A DNA stretch of 64,000 nucleotides from Pyrobaculum arsenaticum DSM 13514 (lineage in GTDB: Archaea > Thermoproteota > Thermoprotei > Thermoproteales > Thermoproteaceae): contig NC_009376.1 in assembly GCF_000016385.1 (NCBI RefSeq), positions 558,001 through 622,000 on the forward strand. The letters run 5' to 3'. Numbering within the stretch: the stretch's first letter is position 1; the number at the start of each line of letters is the position of its first letter. Positions 16,958 through 25,960 of the stretch are shown here, piece after piece. The translations under genes were made by a program, and so were the position numbers. The notes under the pieces were generated by a model. That model ran no database searches, was not told where the DNA came from, and saw nothing but the letters and a program-made list of their open reading frames with translations.

Positions 16958-17989
16958 ATGGATTGGTGGTCTATAGCTCTCTCTCCTCGTCTTTGGTTTT
17001 TCCTATTGATGTTCGCGCTGTCGGGGGGCGTCTTATTGACGGTAGTTTGGTTTGAGAGAAAGGCAGCTGCGAGGGTTCAAATGAGGGTTGGGCCGTATCA
17101 CGTGTCGCCATGGTCTGGGGGGTATCTGCAACTTCTGGCAGACGCCTTCAAGTTCATTATAAGCGAGCCGATTGTGCCCCGCGGAGCGCACAAGGTGCTA
17201 TTTGTCTGGGGCCCGCCGCTCTTTGTAACGCTCGCCTTCGGCGCCTCGCTACTCCTCCCGCTGACTCCCGAACTTAGGCTTATAAAAGACCCCGCTCTTT
17301 TGCCCTACGGCCTTATCTTTTCTCTTGTAGTTCTCCTCCTGGTGTCCATATCTGTGGTCATCATAGGCTGGTCTGTGAATAACAAATTTGCCTACGTAGG
17401 CGCGGCGCGCGAGGCCCTTCTGGTAGCCGCCTACGAGCTTCCTCTTATACTCTCCTTCTTGGCCATGGCGGTGCTGTACGGCACGTTGAACCCACTGGAG
17501 ATTGTGAACAAGCAGAGCTTGCTTGTGGGCGCCTTGTGGAACCCCCTCGCCTTCCTAGTCTTCATAATTGCCACTGCCATGGCCACAGCTAGGTTCCCCT
17601 TCGAAATCGCCGACTACGAGGGAGACTTGGCGACAGGGCCTTACAGCGACTACGGTGGGATATTTCTCGTCCTATCCTTCGCCGGCGGCACCTACTACGC
17701 CACCTTCTCCTACTCCTTCCTCGCATCTCTGCTCTTCCTCGGCGGGTGGGCCCTCCCAGGCTTTTCGGCAGGCCCCTGGCCCCAGGATATTATAGGCAAT
17801 TTGATATTGGCAATATGGGTATATGTAAAGGTAGTCGCCCTCATGTTTTTCTTCGCCTTCCTGAGGGCAGCGATGCCCGTGCTGAGGCTTGACCACACCC
17901 TAGCGCTCGGCTGGCGGGGTCTCTTGCTCCTAGGCATGGCCGGAGTTGTGTGGTCCGTAGTACTGAGGCTTGTGGGGGTGGCGCCATGA
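16958..17989 (+). CDS. nuoH: Complex I subunit NuoH
   Basis: A 343-residue membrane subunit, about eight helices, at the junction of the quinone site and the membrane arm of the NADH- or ferredoxin-linked quinone oxidoreductase. The opening VVWFERKAAARVQMRVGPYH, then GPYHVSPWSGGYLQLLADAF, is diagnostic, as is RFPFEIADYEGDLATGPYSD in the charged loop (about residues 211-230). A TATA-like TATTAAAA at 16929-16936 lies about 25 nt upstream of the ATG. This is the first of seven complex I genes here. No peripheral-arm genes (nuoABCD) are in the window upstream, so they must lie elsewhere. Confidence 0.95.
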   Translation: MDWWSIALSPRLWFFLLMFALSGGVLLTVVWFERKAAARVQMRVGPYHVSPWSGGYLQLLADAFKFIISEPIVPRGAHKVLFVWGPPLFVTLAFGASLLLPLTPELRLIKDPALLPYGLIFSLVVLLLVSISVVIIGWSVNNKFAYVGAAREALLVAAYELPLILSFLAMAVLYGTLNPLEIVNKQSLLVGALWNPLAFLVFIIATAMATARFPFEIADYEGDLATGPYSDYGGIFLVLSFAGGTYYATFSYSFLASLLFLGGWALPGFSAGPWPQDIIGNLILAIWVYVKVVALMFFFAFLRAAMPVLRLDHTLALGWRGLLLLGMAGVVWSVVLRLVGVAP

Positions 17990-18453
17990 TGGGGGTGAGC
18001 AAGATTATAAAGGCTACTATAGACGCCATGGCGGTTGCGGCGAAGAATTTCGCCAAGCCGGAGCGCATTACTATATACTACCCCTACGAGAAGCTTGAGT
18101 ACGTGAGGATGCGCGGCTGGATTGGCCTATGGACTGAGAAGTGTACGTCGTGCATGCTGTGCGCCCGTATATGCCCCACAAACGCCATCAAGATGTATCT
18201 GGCCCCTAACAACAAGAGATACCCCGGCATAGACTACGGCCGTTGCATTATGTGCCACTTCTGTATCGACGTGTGTCCCACTGACGCCCTCTACGGCACC
18301 GGGATCAAGGAGCTAGCTTGGTATGACTACAAAGAGATGATATATACTCCCGACATGGAAAGAGAGCCCCCGAAGGTGCAAGAACCGTACAAATATGTAA
18401 AGGTCGCCATTAAATACGCTGGCGGAGTCCCGAAAAAAGTTAAGGTCGATTAG
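17986..18453 (+). CDS. nuoI: Complex I subunit NuoI (2x[4Fe-4S] ferredoxin-like)
   Basis: A 155-residue iron-sulfur subunit that passes electrons to the quinone-proximal cluster. Two clusters are supported by CTSCMLCARICP (about residues 48-59) and CIMCHFCIDVCP (about residues 88-99), each CxxCxxCxxxCP. The start is ATG 17986 or the adjacent ATG 17989; the first overlaps the nuoH stop in ATGA, so translation is coupled. An upstream in-frame start inside nuoH (17950) gives no family-like sequence. A 69-nt gap with AT-rich sequence follows. Confidence 0.95.
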   Translation: MMGVSKIIKATIDAMAVAAKNFAKPERITIYYPYEKLEYVRMRGWIGLWTEKCTSCMLCARICPTNAIKMYLAPNNKRYPGIDYGRCIMCHFCIDVCPTDALYGTGIKELAWYDYKEMIYTPDMEREPPKVQEPYKYVKVAIKYAGGVPKKVKVD

Positions 18454-18522
18454 TTTTTCAGTATTCTATAATTAACCTTTTAGTACATAGCCTTAACACA
18501 GTGATAATGCTTTAATAAGGCC

Positions 18523-18963
18523 ATGTACCTAGACGTTATGATAGGTGAAATCCTCCTCTTGGCCACGTTGTTTTTCGGTGTTTTGACCGTTTACTCTAAG
18601 GATAACGTGTATTCGGCAGCCAGCTTGGCGGCCGCGGCGGGGGCGGTAGGCGCCTATTACATATACATAATGCAATTTGCCCCGGCTTTTCTACTATTTG
18701 TAATATACATAGGGGCAGTTATGTTGCTGGTTATCATGACAGCCGCCATGTACGGCGGCGCCCAGAGGAGAAGTGGGAGATACGTCCTTGCAACGACCTT
18801 GGTTTTCCTCTTCGCGGCAATCCTCGGCGTTTTGGCCTTCTATGCGCCTCCCACTGCACCGGCGTTGGTGCAGACCGGAGACCTCCTTTCTATTGTGATT
18901 ATGCTCCTAGGCGTCGCAGCAGTTTCGTTAGTTGTCGGAATAGAAGTGGCGAGGAGGACATGA
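18523..18963 (+). CDS. nuoJ: Complex I subunit NuoJ
   Basis: A 146-residue membrane subunit with about five helices. The conserved third-helix region LLFVIYIGAVMLLVIMTAAM (about residues 66-85) contains the pi-bulge helix that gates proton pumping in known structures. Its stop overlaps the start of nuoK by 4 nt. The 69 nt upstream contain AT-rich elements that may act as an internal promoter. Confidence 0.9.
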   Translation: MYLDVMIGEILLLATLFFGVLTVYSKDNVYSAASLAAAAGAVGAYYIYIMQFAPAFLLFVIYIGAVMLLVIMTAAMYGGAQRRSGRYVLATTLVFLFAAILGVLAFYAPPTAPALVQTGDLLSIVIMLLGVAAVSLVVGIEVARRT

Positions 18964-19253
18964 CCCTCGCCATTTTCGTAGGTGTGGTTCTAATACTGCT
19001 TGGCCTGTACAGCATTGCAGTGACTAGAAACCTCGTGAGGGTTCTAATTTCCCTAGAGCTTATCACCGTGGGCGCCTTTGCCGCGCTTGCCGCAGTGGCT
19101 AGCGTCAACCCCACGCTGGTCTTCTACGGCGTATTAATTCTTGTCATGATTTCAGTTTCGGAGGCGTCTATCCTCGCTGCGCTGATCTACCGCAACTACG
19201 CGTTGACAGGCGAGACAGACGTATCATCCATCACCGCGGGGAGGGAGACATGA
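18960..19253 (+). CDS. nuoK: Complex I subunit NuoK
   Basis: A 97-residue, three-helix subunit. Two membrane-buried acidic residues of the family are visible: Glu in LISLELITVGAF (about residue 32) and Glu in MISVSEASILAALIY (about residue 69). They form part of the hydrophilic axis of the membrane arm. It overlaps its neighbours on both sides by 4 nt, so coupled translation is expected. Confidence 0.9.
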   Translation: MTLAIFVGVVLILLGLYSIAVTRNLVRVLISLELITVGAFAALAAVASVNPTLVFYGVLILVMISVSEASILAALIYRNYALTGETDVSSITAGRET

Positions 19254-20680
19254 TAATCCTAGCCTCTGTCCTATTACCAATGGCGCTGTCTTTGCTGGCA
19301 TACCCACTGGCTAAGAGGTCGTCTTATCTTGCCGGCTACTTGTCGGCAGGGGCTTTAATCCCGCTCTTGGCGCTTTCCGCCTACGTGGTATTCTCGGGTA
19401 ATCCGCTCAGCGAGGGGTCTTTCCACACGTTCGATCTCTTGGCGTTTAGGATTATCCCATTCAACGGCGTCTTTATCTTCACAGTGGCGTTAGTGGGAGC
19501 GCTGGTAGCTCTGTATTCCTCGCCGTACATGGAACACAGAGCTCACGAACTTGGCGGAGACACGGCTATTTTCTACCTCACATACGGCTTTTTCGTAGGC
19601 GGCCTAGCGGGGGCTTTCGCCGCTGCTAATCTGATCATGGTGTATGTGTTTATTGAGGTGGCGCTCATAGCCTCCCTGTTCCAGATCCTCTACTACGGCT
19701 ACGGCGACAGGGTTAGGATAACGATAATGTACCTCGTCTGGTCGCACGTAGGGGCTTTGCTAGTGCTGGCAGGTTTCGTGCTACTGTATCTGAAAGGCGT
19801 TTACTACGTGCCGTTGTTGATCGATTCTGGTCCCCTCGGCGCCGACTCGGTGGCGTTTTTGTTAATACTGCTGGGCTCCCTGGTGAAAATGGCCGCCCTC
19901 GGCGTCCACATGTGGCTTCCCTATGTACATGCCGAGGCTCCCACGCCGCTGTCTGCTCTCTTGTCACCTGTGTTAGTGGGAATAGGGGGGTACCTAATAG
20001 CGGCTACGGCCATGTACGTATTGCCAGAGGCTGGGTGGACCCGGTGGCTGGTGTACTACGCCATAGCCACGGCTATTTACGGTGGGTTGATGGCCTTCCT
20101 CCAAAAAGATCTGAAAAGGCTGTTTGCTTACTCTACGGTAAGCCAGATGGGCTACCTGCTCCTAGGCGTCGCGCTGTTTAACCCATTCGGCTACACCGCC
20201 GCCGCGTTGCTCTACCTCAGCCACGGGCTCGGCAAGGCAGTCCTCTTCATGACCGCCGGGTACTTCATTATGCACCTACACACCCGCGACGTGGAAAAAA
20301 TGGGCGGCCTCTACGGCTGGCGGCCTGAACTAGCCGGCGCCGCCGTAGTTGGCTTTCTGAACCTCGCCGGGATACTGTCTGTGGGCATGATATCGGAGAT
20401 AACCCTCACAGTGTCTTTCGCTAAGTACTTCGGGACGGAGTACCTCGCCTACATCCCCTACGCTGTGGTTCTGCTAGTGACCGGCATATACGCGTTTAAT
20501 ACTATCCGCGTTGTTTTCTTTGGGCCGCCCAGGCGCGAGGATAAGGGACCTGTCGACTTGGCTCTTGTAGCGCTTGTAGTTACGGCGTTGATTTCGCTCT
20601 TGTTATTCCTCCCGCCGCTATCAACGTCGCTCGTGGACAATGTATATAATACCGTAGTTGGGGCGGGGCTATGGAGGTAG
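19250..20680 (+). CDS. nuoM: Complex I antiporter-like subunit NuoM
   Basis: A 476-residue, about 14-helix antiporter-like subunit. Key family motifs: Glu in the fifth helix (VFIEVALIASLFQ, about residue 134), Lys-containing LVKMAALGVHMWLPYVHAEA (about residues 211-230), and APTPLSALLSPVLVGIGGYL right after. Lys at KDLKRLFAYSTVSQMGYLLL is also conserved. I call it NuoM because of the length and the GVHMWLPYVHAEAPTPLSALLS signature. The 3' end overlaps nuoL by 10 nt. Confidence 0.9.
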   Translation: MIILASVLLPMALSLLAYPLAKRSSYLAGYLSAGALIPLLALSAYVVFSGNPLSEGSFHTFDLLAFRIIPFNGVFIFTVALVGALVALYSSPYMEHRAHELGGDTAIFYLTYGFFVGGLAGAFAAANLIMVYVFIEVALIASLFQILYYGYGDRVRITIMYLVWSHVGALLVLAGFVLLYLKGVYYVPLLIDSGPLGADSVAFLLILLGSLVKMAALGVHMWLPYVHAEAPTPLSALLSPVLVGIGGYLIAATAMYVLPEAGWTRWLVYYAIATAIYGGLMAFLQKDLKRLFAYSTVSQMGYLLLGVALFNPFGYTAAALLYLSHGLGKAVLFMTAGYFIMHLHTRDVEKMGGLYGWRPELAGAAVVGFLNLAGILSVGMISEITLTVSFAKYFGTEYLAYIPYAVVLLVTGIYAFNTIRVVFFGPPRREDKGPVDLALVALVVTALISLLLFLPPLSTSLVDNVYNTVVGAGLWR

Positions 20681-22521
20681 TACTTCTCGCAATTTTCTTC
20701 CCGCTCATAACTTCGATTTTATCGCTGTTCAGCGCCTCTGAGAAGTTCAAGGCGTGGGCCGTTACAGCAGGCACATTCGTCTCGGCGCTTATTGCGACGT
20801 ATCTGTTCCTCAACGCCTCTCCCGGCCTCTACGGGTGGGACTGGATCACGGCAATAGGGGCAAGGATAGAGGTCAGGTTGGACAACTTTAGCCTACCGAT
20901 GGGCATGCTGGTGGCGTGGCTTGTGGCAGCGATTTCGCTCTACTCCGTGAAGTACATGGAGGGGGACTACCGGCCTGGGTGGTACTGGTTCTTCTTCGGC
21001 TTCTTCGCCTCGTCTATGCTTATCATCGTCTACGCGGAGAACCTCTGGTTCCTCCTCGTCGGCTGGGAGGGGGTAGGCCTCGCTTCGTGGGCCCTCATAG
21101 GCCACTGGTACCGCGACGAGTTTGAGTACTGGGTTGGCAGAGAGGAGAGGGTGGCCGGGGTGCCGTATTGGTGGACGCCGAGTAAGGCAGGGCTCAGGGC
21201 CATTCTCACCGTGCGCTTTGGGGACGCCTTCTTCCTCGTCGCGATTGCCCTATTCTACGCGCTGGCGGGAACGGTGTCTCTAACCGGCCTTAAGGCCTCG
21301 GAGGCGTTGAGGGCTCTGGGGGTTGTGCCTCTGCTGTTCTTCGCCCTTGGGCCTCTTACGAAGAGCGCGCAGTTCCCCTTCCACGAATGGCTCCTCACGG
21401 CGATGACGGGGCCGACCAGCGTCTCGGCCCTAATCCACGCCGCCACGATGGTCAAGGCTGGGGTCTACGTGCTGATCGTGACTACTCCCATCTTCCTGCT
21501 AGTCAGGGGGGCCGAGCTCTACTTCCTTGTCGTGATGTCGCTTGGCGTAGTCACGGCGCTGGCCGCGACGCTGATAGCCCTCACGGCTATGGAGTTTAAG
21601 CTAGTTCTCGCCGGCTCTACGGCGGCTAACCTCGGCATCATAGCCGCCGCGACGGGCGCCGCCGGCCTCCTGGGCCTCCACGATGAGCACCTCCTCTCTA
21701 CGTTGCTCTTCTTCGCCTTTCTGCACATTGTGGGCCACGCCGTGTCTAAAGCCTCGCTGTTTATGGGATTCGGCGCAGTCATCCACGAGGCCGGCACTAG
21801 GTTTATCGGCGAGGTGGGGCGGCTGTGGCGCCACATGAAAATTACGGGGGCTGCCATGGCCCTCTCTATGCTGAGCCTTGTGGGCATCCCGCCGTTTGTT
21901 GGCTACATCACCAAGGACTTGGCCTTGGAGAACGTGTTCGAGGCGGGGCACGCCTACCACATAGAGCTCCTCGCGCCCGTCCTCTACCTGTTGCTCTTCA
22001 TAACGCCCATATACGGCCTCCGCCTGCTGGGCCTCACCTTCGTCCACGGCAAGGAGGCGAAGGAGGTTCACGAAGCCCCCGCCCTCATGTGGATCCCGTA
22101 CACGGCCCTGGCAATTGCCACAATAGTGCTAGGCGCCTACTTCGCCGTGGCTGTGAAGTTCCCGCTCACCGAGGCCCTCGTCTCGGTGCTAGCCGGCTTC
22201 CTCACAGGTTTTATACTCTATATCTGGCTACCGGGCTTTAGGTCAGAGGTGTTAAGTCCATTGTGGTATTTTCTATACCGCAGGTTCTACCTGCCAGTTC
22301 TCTACGACGGTGTGTTACCCTTGCTGTATACGGGGTTTGCTAAGTTCATCTATGTGGTGTTCGACAAGGGCCTATTTGACGGGCTTTACCACAACGTGCT
22401 ACCGGGGGCGTTCGATGCGTTGTCGCGGCTTGCCAGGAGACTTATCACCGGCGATATAAACATCTACGTCTTGTACGGCATGGTTGGAATATTAATTACC
22501 CTTCTCCTGCTGTTGCTATGA
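20671..22521 (+). CDS. nuoL: Complex I antiporter-like subunit NuoL
   Basis: A 616-residue antiporter-like subunit, the distal proton pump. It shows LVGWEGVGLASWALIGHWYR (about residues 131-150) with the conserved Glu, and FHEWLLTAMTGPTSVSALIH followed by AATMVKAGVY (about residues 237-266) with the proton-path residues. The C-terminal part (~residues 500-616) has the extra hydrophobic segments and lateral extension expected for NuoL. It overlaps nuoM at the 5' end and nuoN by 4 nt at the 3' end. Confidence 0.95.
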   Translation: MEVVLLAIFFPLITSILSLFSASEKFKAWAVTAGTFVSALIATYLFLNASPGLYGWDWITAIGARIEVRLDNFSLPMGMLVAWLVAAISLYSVKYMEGDYRPGWYWFFFGFFASSMLIIVYAENLWFLLVGWEGVGLASWALIGHWYRDEFEYWVGREERVAGVPYWWTPSKAGLRAILTVRFGDAFFLVAIALFYALAGTVSLTGLKASEALRALGVVPLLFFALGPLTKSAQFPFHEWLLTAMTGPTSVSALIHAATMVKAGVYVLIVTTPIFLLVRGAELYFLVVMSLGVVTALAATLIALTAMEFKLVLAGSTAANLGIIAAATGAAGLLGLHDEHLLSTLLFFAFLHIVGHAVSKASLFMGFGAVIHEAGTRFIGEVGRLWRHMKITGAAMALSMLSLVGIPPFVGYITKDLALENVFEAGHAYHIELLAPVLYLLLFITPIYGLRLLGLTFVHGKEAKEVHEAPALMWIPYTALAIATIVLGAYFAVAVKFPLTEALVSVLAGFLTGFILYIWLPGFRSEVLSPLWYFLYRRFYLPVLYDGVLPLLYTGFAKFIYVVFDKGLFDGLYHNVLPGAFDALSRLARRLITGDINIYVLYGMVGILITLLLLLL

Positions 22522-23753
22522 TCTACCTGGTTTACTTAATCCTGGCGCTGTCTTTGGCCGCGCCGCTGGCGCTGAGATTTGACAGCAGATACATCGCGGC
22601 GGCAACTTCGCTAGTTTTACTGCTCATTTCAGCCGCCGCCGGCGTGCCGGTGGGCGTTGTCGTGTCCCTAGTGGCCCTTGCGTTGTCTCTAGACTGGAGG
22701 CTTGGGCCCTTCGGCCTTGCGCTGTCTTTCGCCGTAACAGCGGCTGTGACGGCTATTTACGTGTATTATAAGTCCGAGCCCGTGGTTTATGGGCTAGTTG
22801 CCCTGGCGCTGTCCACTGCAGCTGTGTACGGCCTCTTGGCCATGGACAGAGAAAAAGAGAACGTGGAGGGCGCTGTGAAGTACTTGTTGTTCTCAGGCGT
22901 CGGCAAAGTCCTCATAGTCGTTGGGTACGTGCTGGCCGTGTTGGGCTGGCATCCGGGGCTCTACGTAACAGTGCTGGGCTTTATGTTCGAGCTAGGCATC
23001 GCGCCTTTCCACGCCTGGGTTGTAGACGCGTATGCCCTGGGCTCGCCGCGCGGTGCCGCGGCGCTAGTGGCATTTAGCAAAGTAACGGCGTTGTTCGTCC
23101 TTTTGACAATTTTCAAGAGCCTCAAAGCGCCTAGCGATGTGGGACTTGTGGCGCTAATAATAGCCCTTGCCTCTATGCTCGTGGCAAACGTGGCGGGTCT
23201 CGGCGCCAAGACGCTGGGCCGGATTATGGCTTACTCCTCCATTTCGCACATGTCCTATGCCCTCGCCGCCGTGTCTCTTGTGTGGTGGAGGGGGGTCTCC
23301 AGCTCTCCGGCCGATGTCTTCGGCGTATTCATTTCCACCGTGGACTTAGCCGCTTTGGTAGTTGTGCTGGAAGCCTTGGCCTCCGGCCTTGCAAAAGCCG
23401 GGGTGTTTGGCTACATGCCGACTCGGCTCTCGGACCTGCTCCCGCCCAGGAAGAGCGTGCTGAATGTTTTGAATATCTTCTCGCTTCTCGGCCTGCCGCC
23501 TCTGCTGGGCTTTTGGCCCAAACTATTCCTGATACTGCTGATTTTGGCATATCCAGGCGCGCCGCTGGCAGCCTTTCTCGTAGCTTGGATTGTTTTAAAC
23601 AGCGCCCTGGCAACGCCCTACTACCTAAGAGCTATTAGGATGGTGGCCGAGGCGCCGGGCAGAGTAGCCGATAACATAACTTCGTCGTATACGGCATTCG
23701 CAACTACGATAGTAGGTCTCACCCTCCCGTTTGTAATATACGCATTTTTGTAA
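22518..23753 (+). CDS. nuoN: Complex I antiporter-like subunit NuoN
   Basis: A 411-residue, polytopic antiporter-like subunit. The family region LGFMFELGIAPFHAWVVDAY (about residues 153-172) and a following KVTALF Lys helix are visible. The later LGRIMAYSSISHMSYALAAV segment matches the NuoN/NuoM type. It is shorter than bacterial NuoN (~480), with several N-terminal helices reduced. It closes the seven-gene set HIJKMLN. No nuoEFG-type NADH module is present here, consistent with archaeal complexes that take electrons from ferredoxin or F420. Confidence 0.85.
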   Translation: MIYLVYLILALSLAAPLALRFDSRYIAAATSLVLLLISAAAGVPVGVVVSLVALALSLDWRLGPFGLALSFAVTAAVTAIYVYYKSEPVVYGLVALALSTAAVYGLLAMDREKENVEGAVKYLLFSGVGKVLIVVGYVLAVLGWHPGLYVTVLGFMFELGIAPFHAWVVDAYALGSPRGAAALVAFSKVTALFVLLTIFKSLKAPSDVGLVALIIALASMLVANVAGLGAKTLGRIMAYSSISHMSYALAAVSLVWWRGVSSSPADVFGVFISTVDLAALVVVLEALASGLAKAGVFGYMPTRLSDLLPPRKSVLNVLNIFSLLGLPPLLGFWPKLFLILLILAYPGAPLAAFLVAWIVLNSALATPYYLRAIRMVAEAPGRVADNITSSYTAFATTIVGLTLPFVIYAFL

Positions 23754-23782
23754 TTTTTTAAAAAAGTCTTTGCAACCCCCCT

Positions 23783-24334
23783 ATGCCTATCGAAAAGACA
23801 TTGGTGATCATAAAGCCCGACGCGGTTTCGAGAGGACTTGTCGGAGAAATCATCTCTCGGTTCGAGAAGGCTGGGCTTAAGATCGTGGCGATGAAAATGG
23901 TCAAGGCCGCGCCGGAAGAGGTGGAGAGGTTTTACCCCTCTTCAGAAGAGTGGTTCCGGTCAGCTGGGGCTAAACTTCTGAAGGCCTACCAAGAACTCGG
24001 CATCGACCCAAAAACCAGGTTGGGCACAGATGACCCGGTGGAGGTTGGGAAGGCTATTAAGAGGAGTCTGGTGAAATACATGACCTCGGGGCCTATTGTC
24101 GTGCTAGTGCTCAAGGGGAACAGAGCAGTCGAGGTTGTCAGGAAAATAATTGGCCCAACATCACCACACTCGGCGCCGCCGGGGACTATCAGGGGGGACT
24201 ACTCAACCGACTCGCCCGACCTGGCAGCAGAGGAGGGGCGTGTTGTGTTTAACCTTGTACACGGCTCAGACAGCATATCCGAGGCTGAGAGAGAGATAAA
24301 GTTCTGGTTCAGAGATGGAGAGGTGCTAGACTAG
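23783..24334 (+). CDS. ndk: Nucleoside diphosphate kinase
   Basis: Transfers the gamma-phosphate between nucleoside tri- and diphosphates through a phospho-His. The N-terminal IEKTLVIIKPDAVSRGLVGE carries the KPDAV motif, and the active-site His lies in FNLVHGSDSISEAEREIKFW (about residue 157). The family usually has N(x)VHGSDS, which is met here. At 183 residues it is longer than the usual ~150; the extra ~30 residues lie around positions 52-85 (YPSSEEWFRSAGAKLLKAYQ onward), as in other crenarchaeal members. A TATA-like TTTTTTAAAAAAG lies about 23 nt before the ATG. The 3' end overlaps the convergent gene by 9 nt. Confidence 0.95.
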   Translation: MPIEKTLVIIKPDAVSRGLVGEIISRFEKAGLKIVAMKMVKAAPEEVERFYPSSEEWFRSAGAKLLKAYQELGIDPKTRLGTDDPVEVGKAIKRSLVKYMTSGPIVVLVLKGNRAVEVVRKIIGPTSPHSAPPGTIRGDYSTDSPDLAAEEGRVVFNLVHGSDSISEAEREIKFWFRDGEVLD

Positions 24335-24739
24335 CTGGATCTTGTAAGCCAGTAACAGAATAGCTGTTTTAGGCACCTTTTTCCTGGTCCCAACTACTGG
24401 GACAACTGCAAGAACAGGACCGTTAAATGATCTATCCAATATTCTTATTTTTACCTTCTTATTGCAGACAACTCCCTCTAACACACCGTTGTTTATTTCT
24501 CCTTCTATTAAGTGATCCATGTAGGTTATGAGGTACTCTTCTATGTCCACCTTAACTATGTTGAAAAGCGCCGCTCCCTCTTTTGTTTTTATATATGTCG
24601 CCTTGAAAGGCGGATCCGCGTTTGTGGGGAGCTCCTCCAGTCGTATTGGGAGTACTCCACAACGAGGCGGCCCCACCGCGATGTAGTAAGAGCCGCGCCA
24701 AGGCCCCCGGGCCACGGCGATAATTTCCATAAACCGCAT
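24326..24739 (-). CDS. Conserved hypothetical protein
   Basis: A 137-residue, mostly beta-strand protein without signal or membrane segment (MEIIAVARGPWRGSYYIAVG near the start). ATG 24739 and ATG 24730 are both possible starts. I recognise no family. It is convergent with ndk and overlaps its end. Upstream lies a 128-nt gap with a notable inverted repeat. Confidence 0.65.
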   Translation of the reverse strand: MRFMEIIAVARGPWRGSYYIAVGPPRCGVLPIRLEELPTNADPPFKATYIKTKEGAALFNIVKVDIEEYLITYMDHLIEGEINNGVLEGVVCNKKVKIRILDRSFNGPVLAVVPVVGTRKKVPKTAILLLAYKIQLV

Positions 24740-24768
24740 CTGCCACGGCGGTTTTTAAGGGATAAGCA

Positions 24769-24854
24769 AAGTTCACGACAAAGTTGTCGTGGTGAACTTC
24801 AGTTTTTTGCGATGAACAGAGCAGAAGGGTAATGTTTATATTTAGTTCACCACG
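24769..24854. repeat. Imperfect palindrome plus a further copy of its arm
   Basis: AAGTTCACGACAA (24769-24781) is followed by TTGTCGTGGTGAACTT (24784-24799). These pair as a hairpin, with a 3-nt bulge in the right arm. The sequence AGTTCACCACG, complementary to the right arm, occurs again at 24844-24854. This could be an operator, a terminator-like hairpin or a small RNA. No gene covers it. Confidence 0.55.
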
Positions 24855-24867
24855 TGGATGTATGAAG

Positions 24868-25884
24868 TCACGGCAATTGTAGCTCTTTTCTCTCCAGCGG
24901 GGTACGGGAAAATTCCACCCTCGCAACATTGTCGTCTACGTATATTACGTAGTCGTACTCCAGCTGGTTAGGAGGAGCTGTGTAGAGATCTACCCACACG
25001 GCGCTGGTGCTTCTAAAATCTCTATACCTCCTTGGTACGTACTCCGCGTCGAGCGTAATGATGTACCTCGATATAACCCGCTCGGCGTAATGCTCTAGTC
25101 TTCGGTGTTCATATATCGATACTAGGCGGGTCTTCGCCTTTTTAAAAAACTGCATCTGGTAAGGCTTGTGTACGTACGCAACGGCGTTTAACGTATCCAC
25201 CACAGCAGCCGTTATCCACTGGGAGTGCCCATACACCGCGATTTGTGCGCCGAGGGGTACATCCGACAGTAGCTGTGCCAATAAGCCAGGGGCCGGCACT
25301 CGCGAGCTCTCTAGGGGATATGAGCGCTCATTGCTCAGAAGGACGGGGCCGTTGGGGAGGATTGCCATGTACCACACAGGCTTCTTAATACTGACGCCTC
25401 TCGCCTTTTGTATCTCAACTCTTCTTATAGTGGCGTAGTCGGTATTTACCGCCCTTAATTTTATTATAACATCTGCGATGTCAGCTAGTGGGTTGTACCT
25501 TGTCTCAATGCCTATAATGCTACGAAGCCCCATCTTCGCAAAGGCGTCGGCTGTGGCTCTATCGATTACAACAGCGTCTACTCCATCTACAATGAAGATA
25601 TCTGCCTTTTCTTTGTAAGCCAAGTCCACCACCTGGTTGAACAGGGTTTCCCTGTACTGGGGGATATACGGGAAGTCAAATACCGCCACGTCGCGGGGAT
25701 TCCACCCAAAACTTTGCCATGTCTCGTAGAGGGAGTCTCTGCCTTCGTTGAAAGTTATCCACACCACCTTGGCCCCTTCCTTGGCAAATTCAAATGCGGC
25801 TTTCGATACTAGTATAGTCTTGCCTGCACCGCTTGGCCCATACACGTAGCTAACTTTATTATCAAAAAGCTGTTTTAAATCCAC
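24868..25884 (-). CDS. RecA-superfamily (KaiC-like) ATPase
   Basis: A 338-residue P-loop ATPase. Walker A is GPSGAGKT at residues 17-24 and Walker B is DIFIVDGVDAVVID (about residues 93-106). The layout fits the KaiC/RadA-like single-domain ATPases common in archaea, whose roles include signalling and DNA-related work. The C-terminal ~120 residues are beta-rich and unassigned. The start is GTG 25884. It is divergent from the glycosyltransferase gene across 76 nt. Confidence 0.8.
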   Translation of the reverse strand: MDLKQLFDNKVSYVYGPSGAGKTILVSKAAFEFAKEGAKVVWITFNEGRDSLYETWQSFGWNPRDVAVFDFPYIPQYRETLFNQVVDLAYKEKADIFIVDGVDAVVIDRATADAFAKMGLRSIIGIETRYNPLADIADVIIKLRAVNTDYATIRRVEIQKARGVSIKKPVWYMAILPNGPVLLSNERSYPLESSRVPAPGLLAQLLSDVPLGAQIAVYGHSQWITAAVVDTLNAVAYVHKPYQMQFFKKAKTRLVSIYEHRRLEHYAERVISRYIITLDAEYVPRRYRDFRSTSAVWVDLYTAPPNQLEYDYVIYVDDNVARVEFSRTPLERKELQLP

Positions 25885-25960
25885 AGAATAGGGCTTTTGT
25901 CTCTATTAAAAAATTTACGTTTCCCAGATTAATATACTTTGTAGATACTGCACTAGGCAG

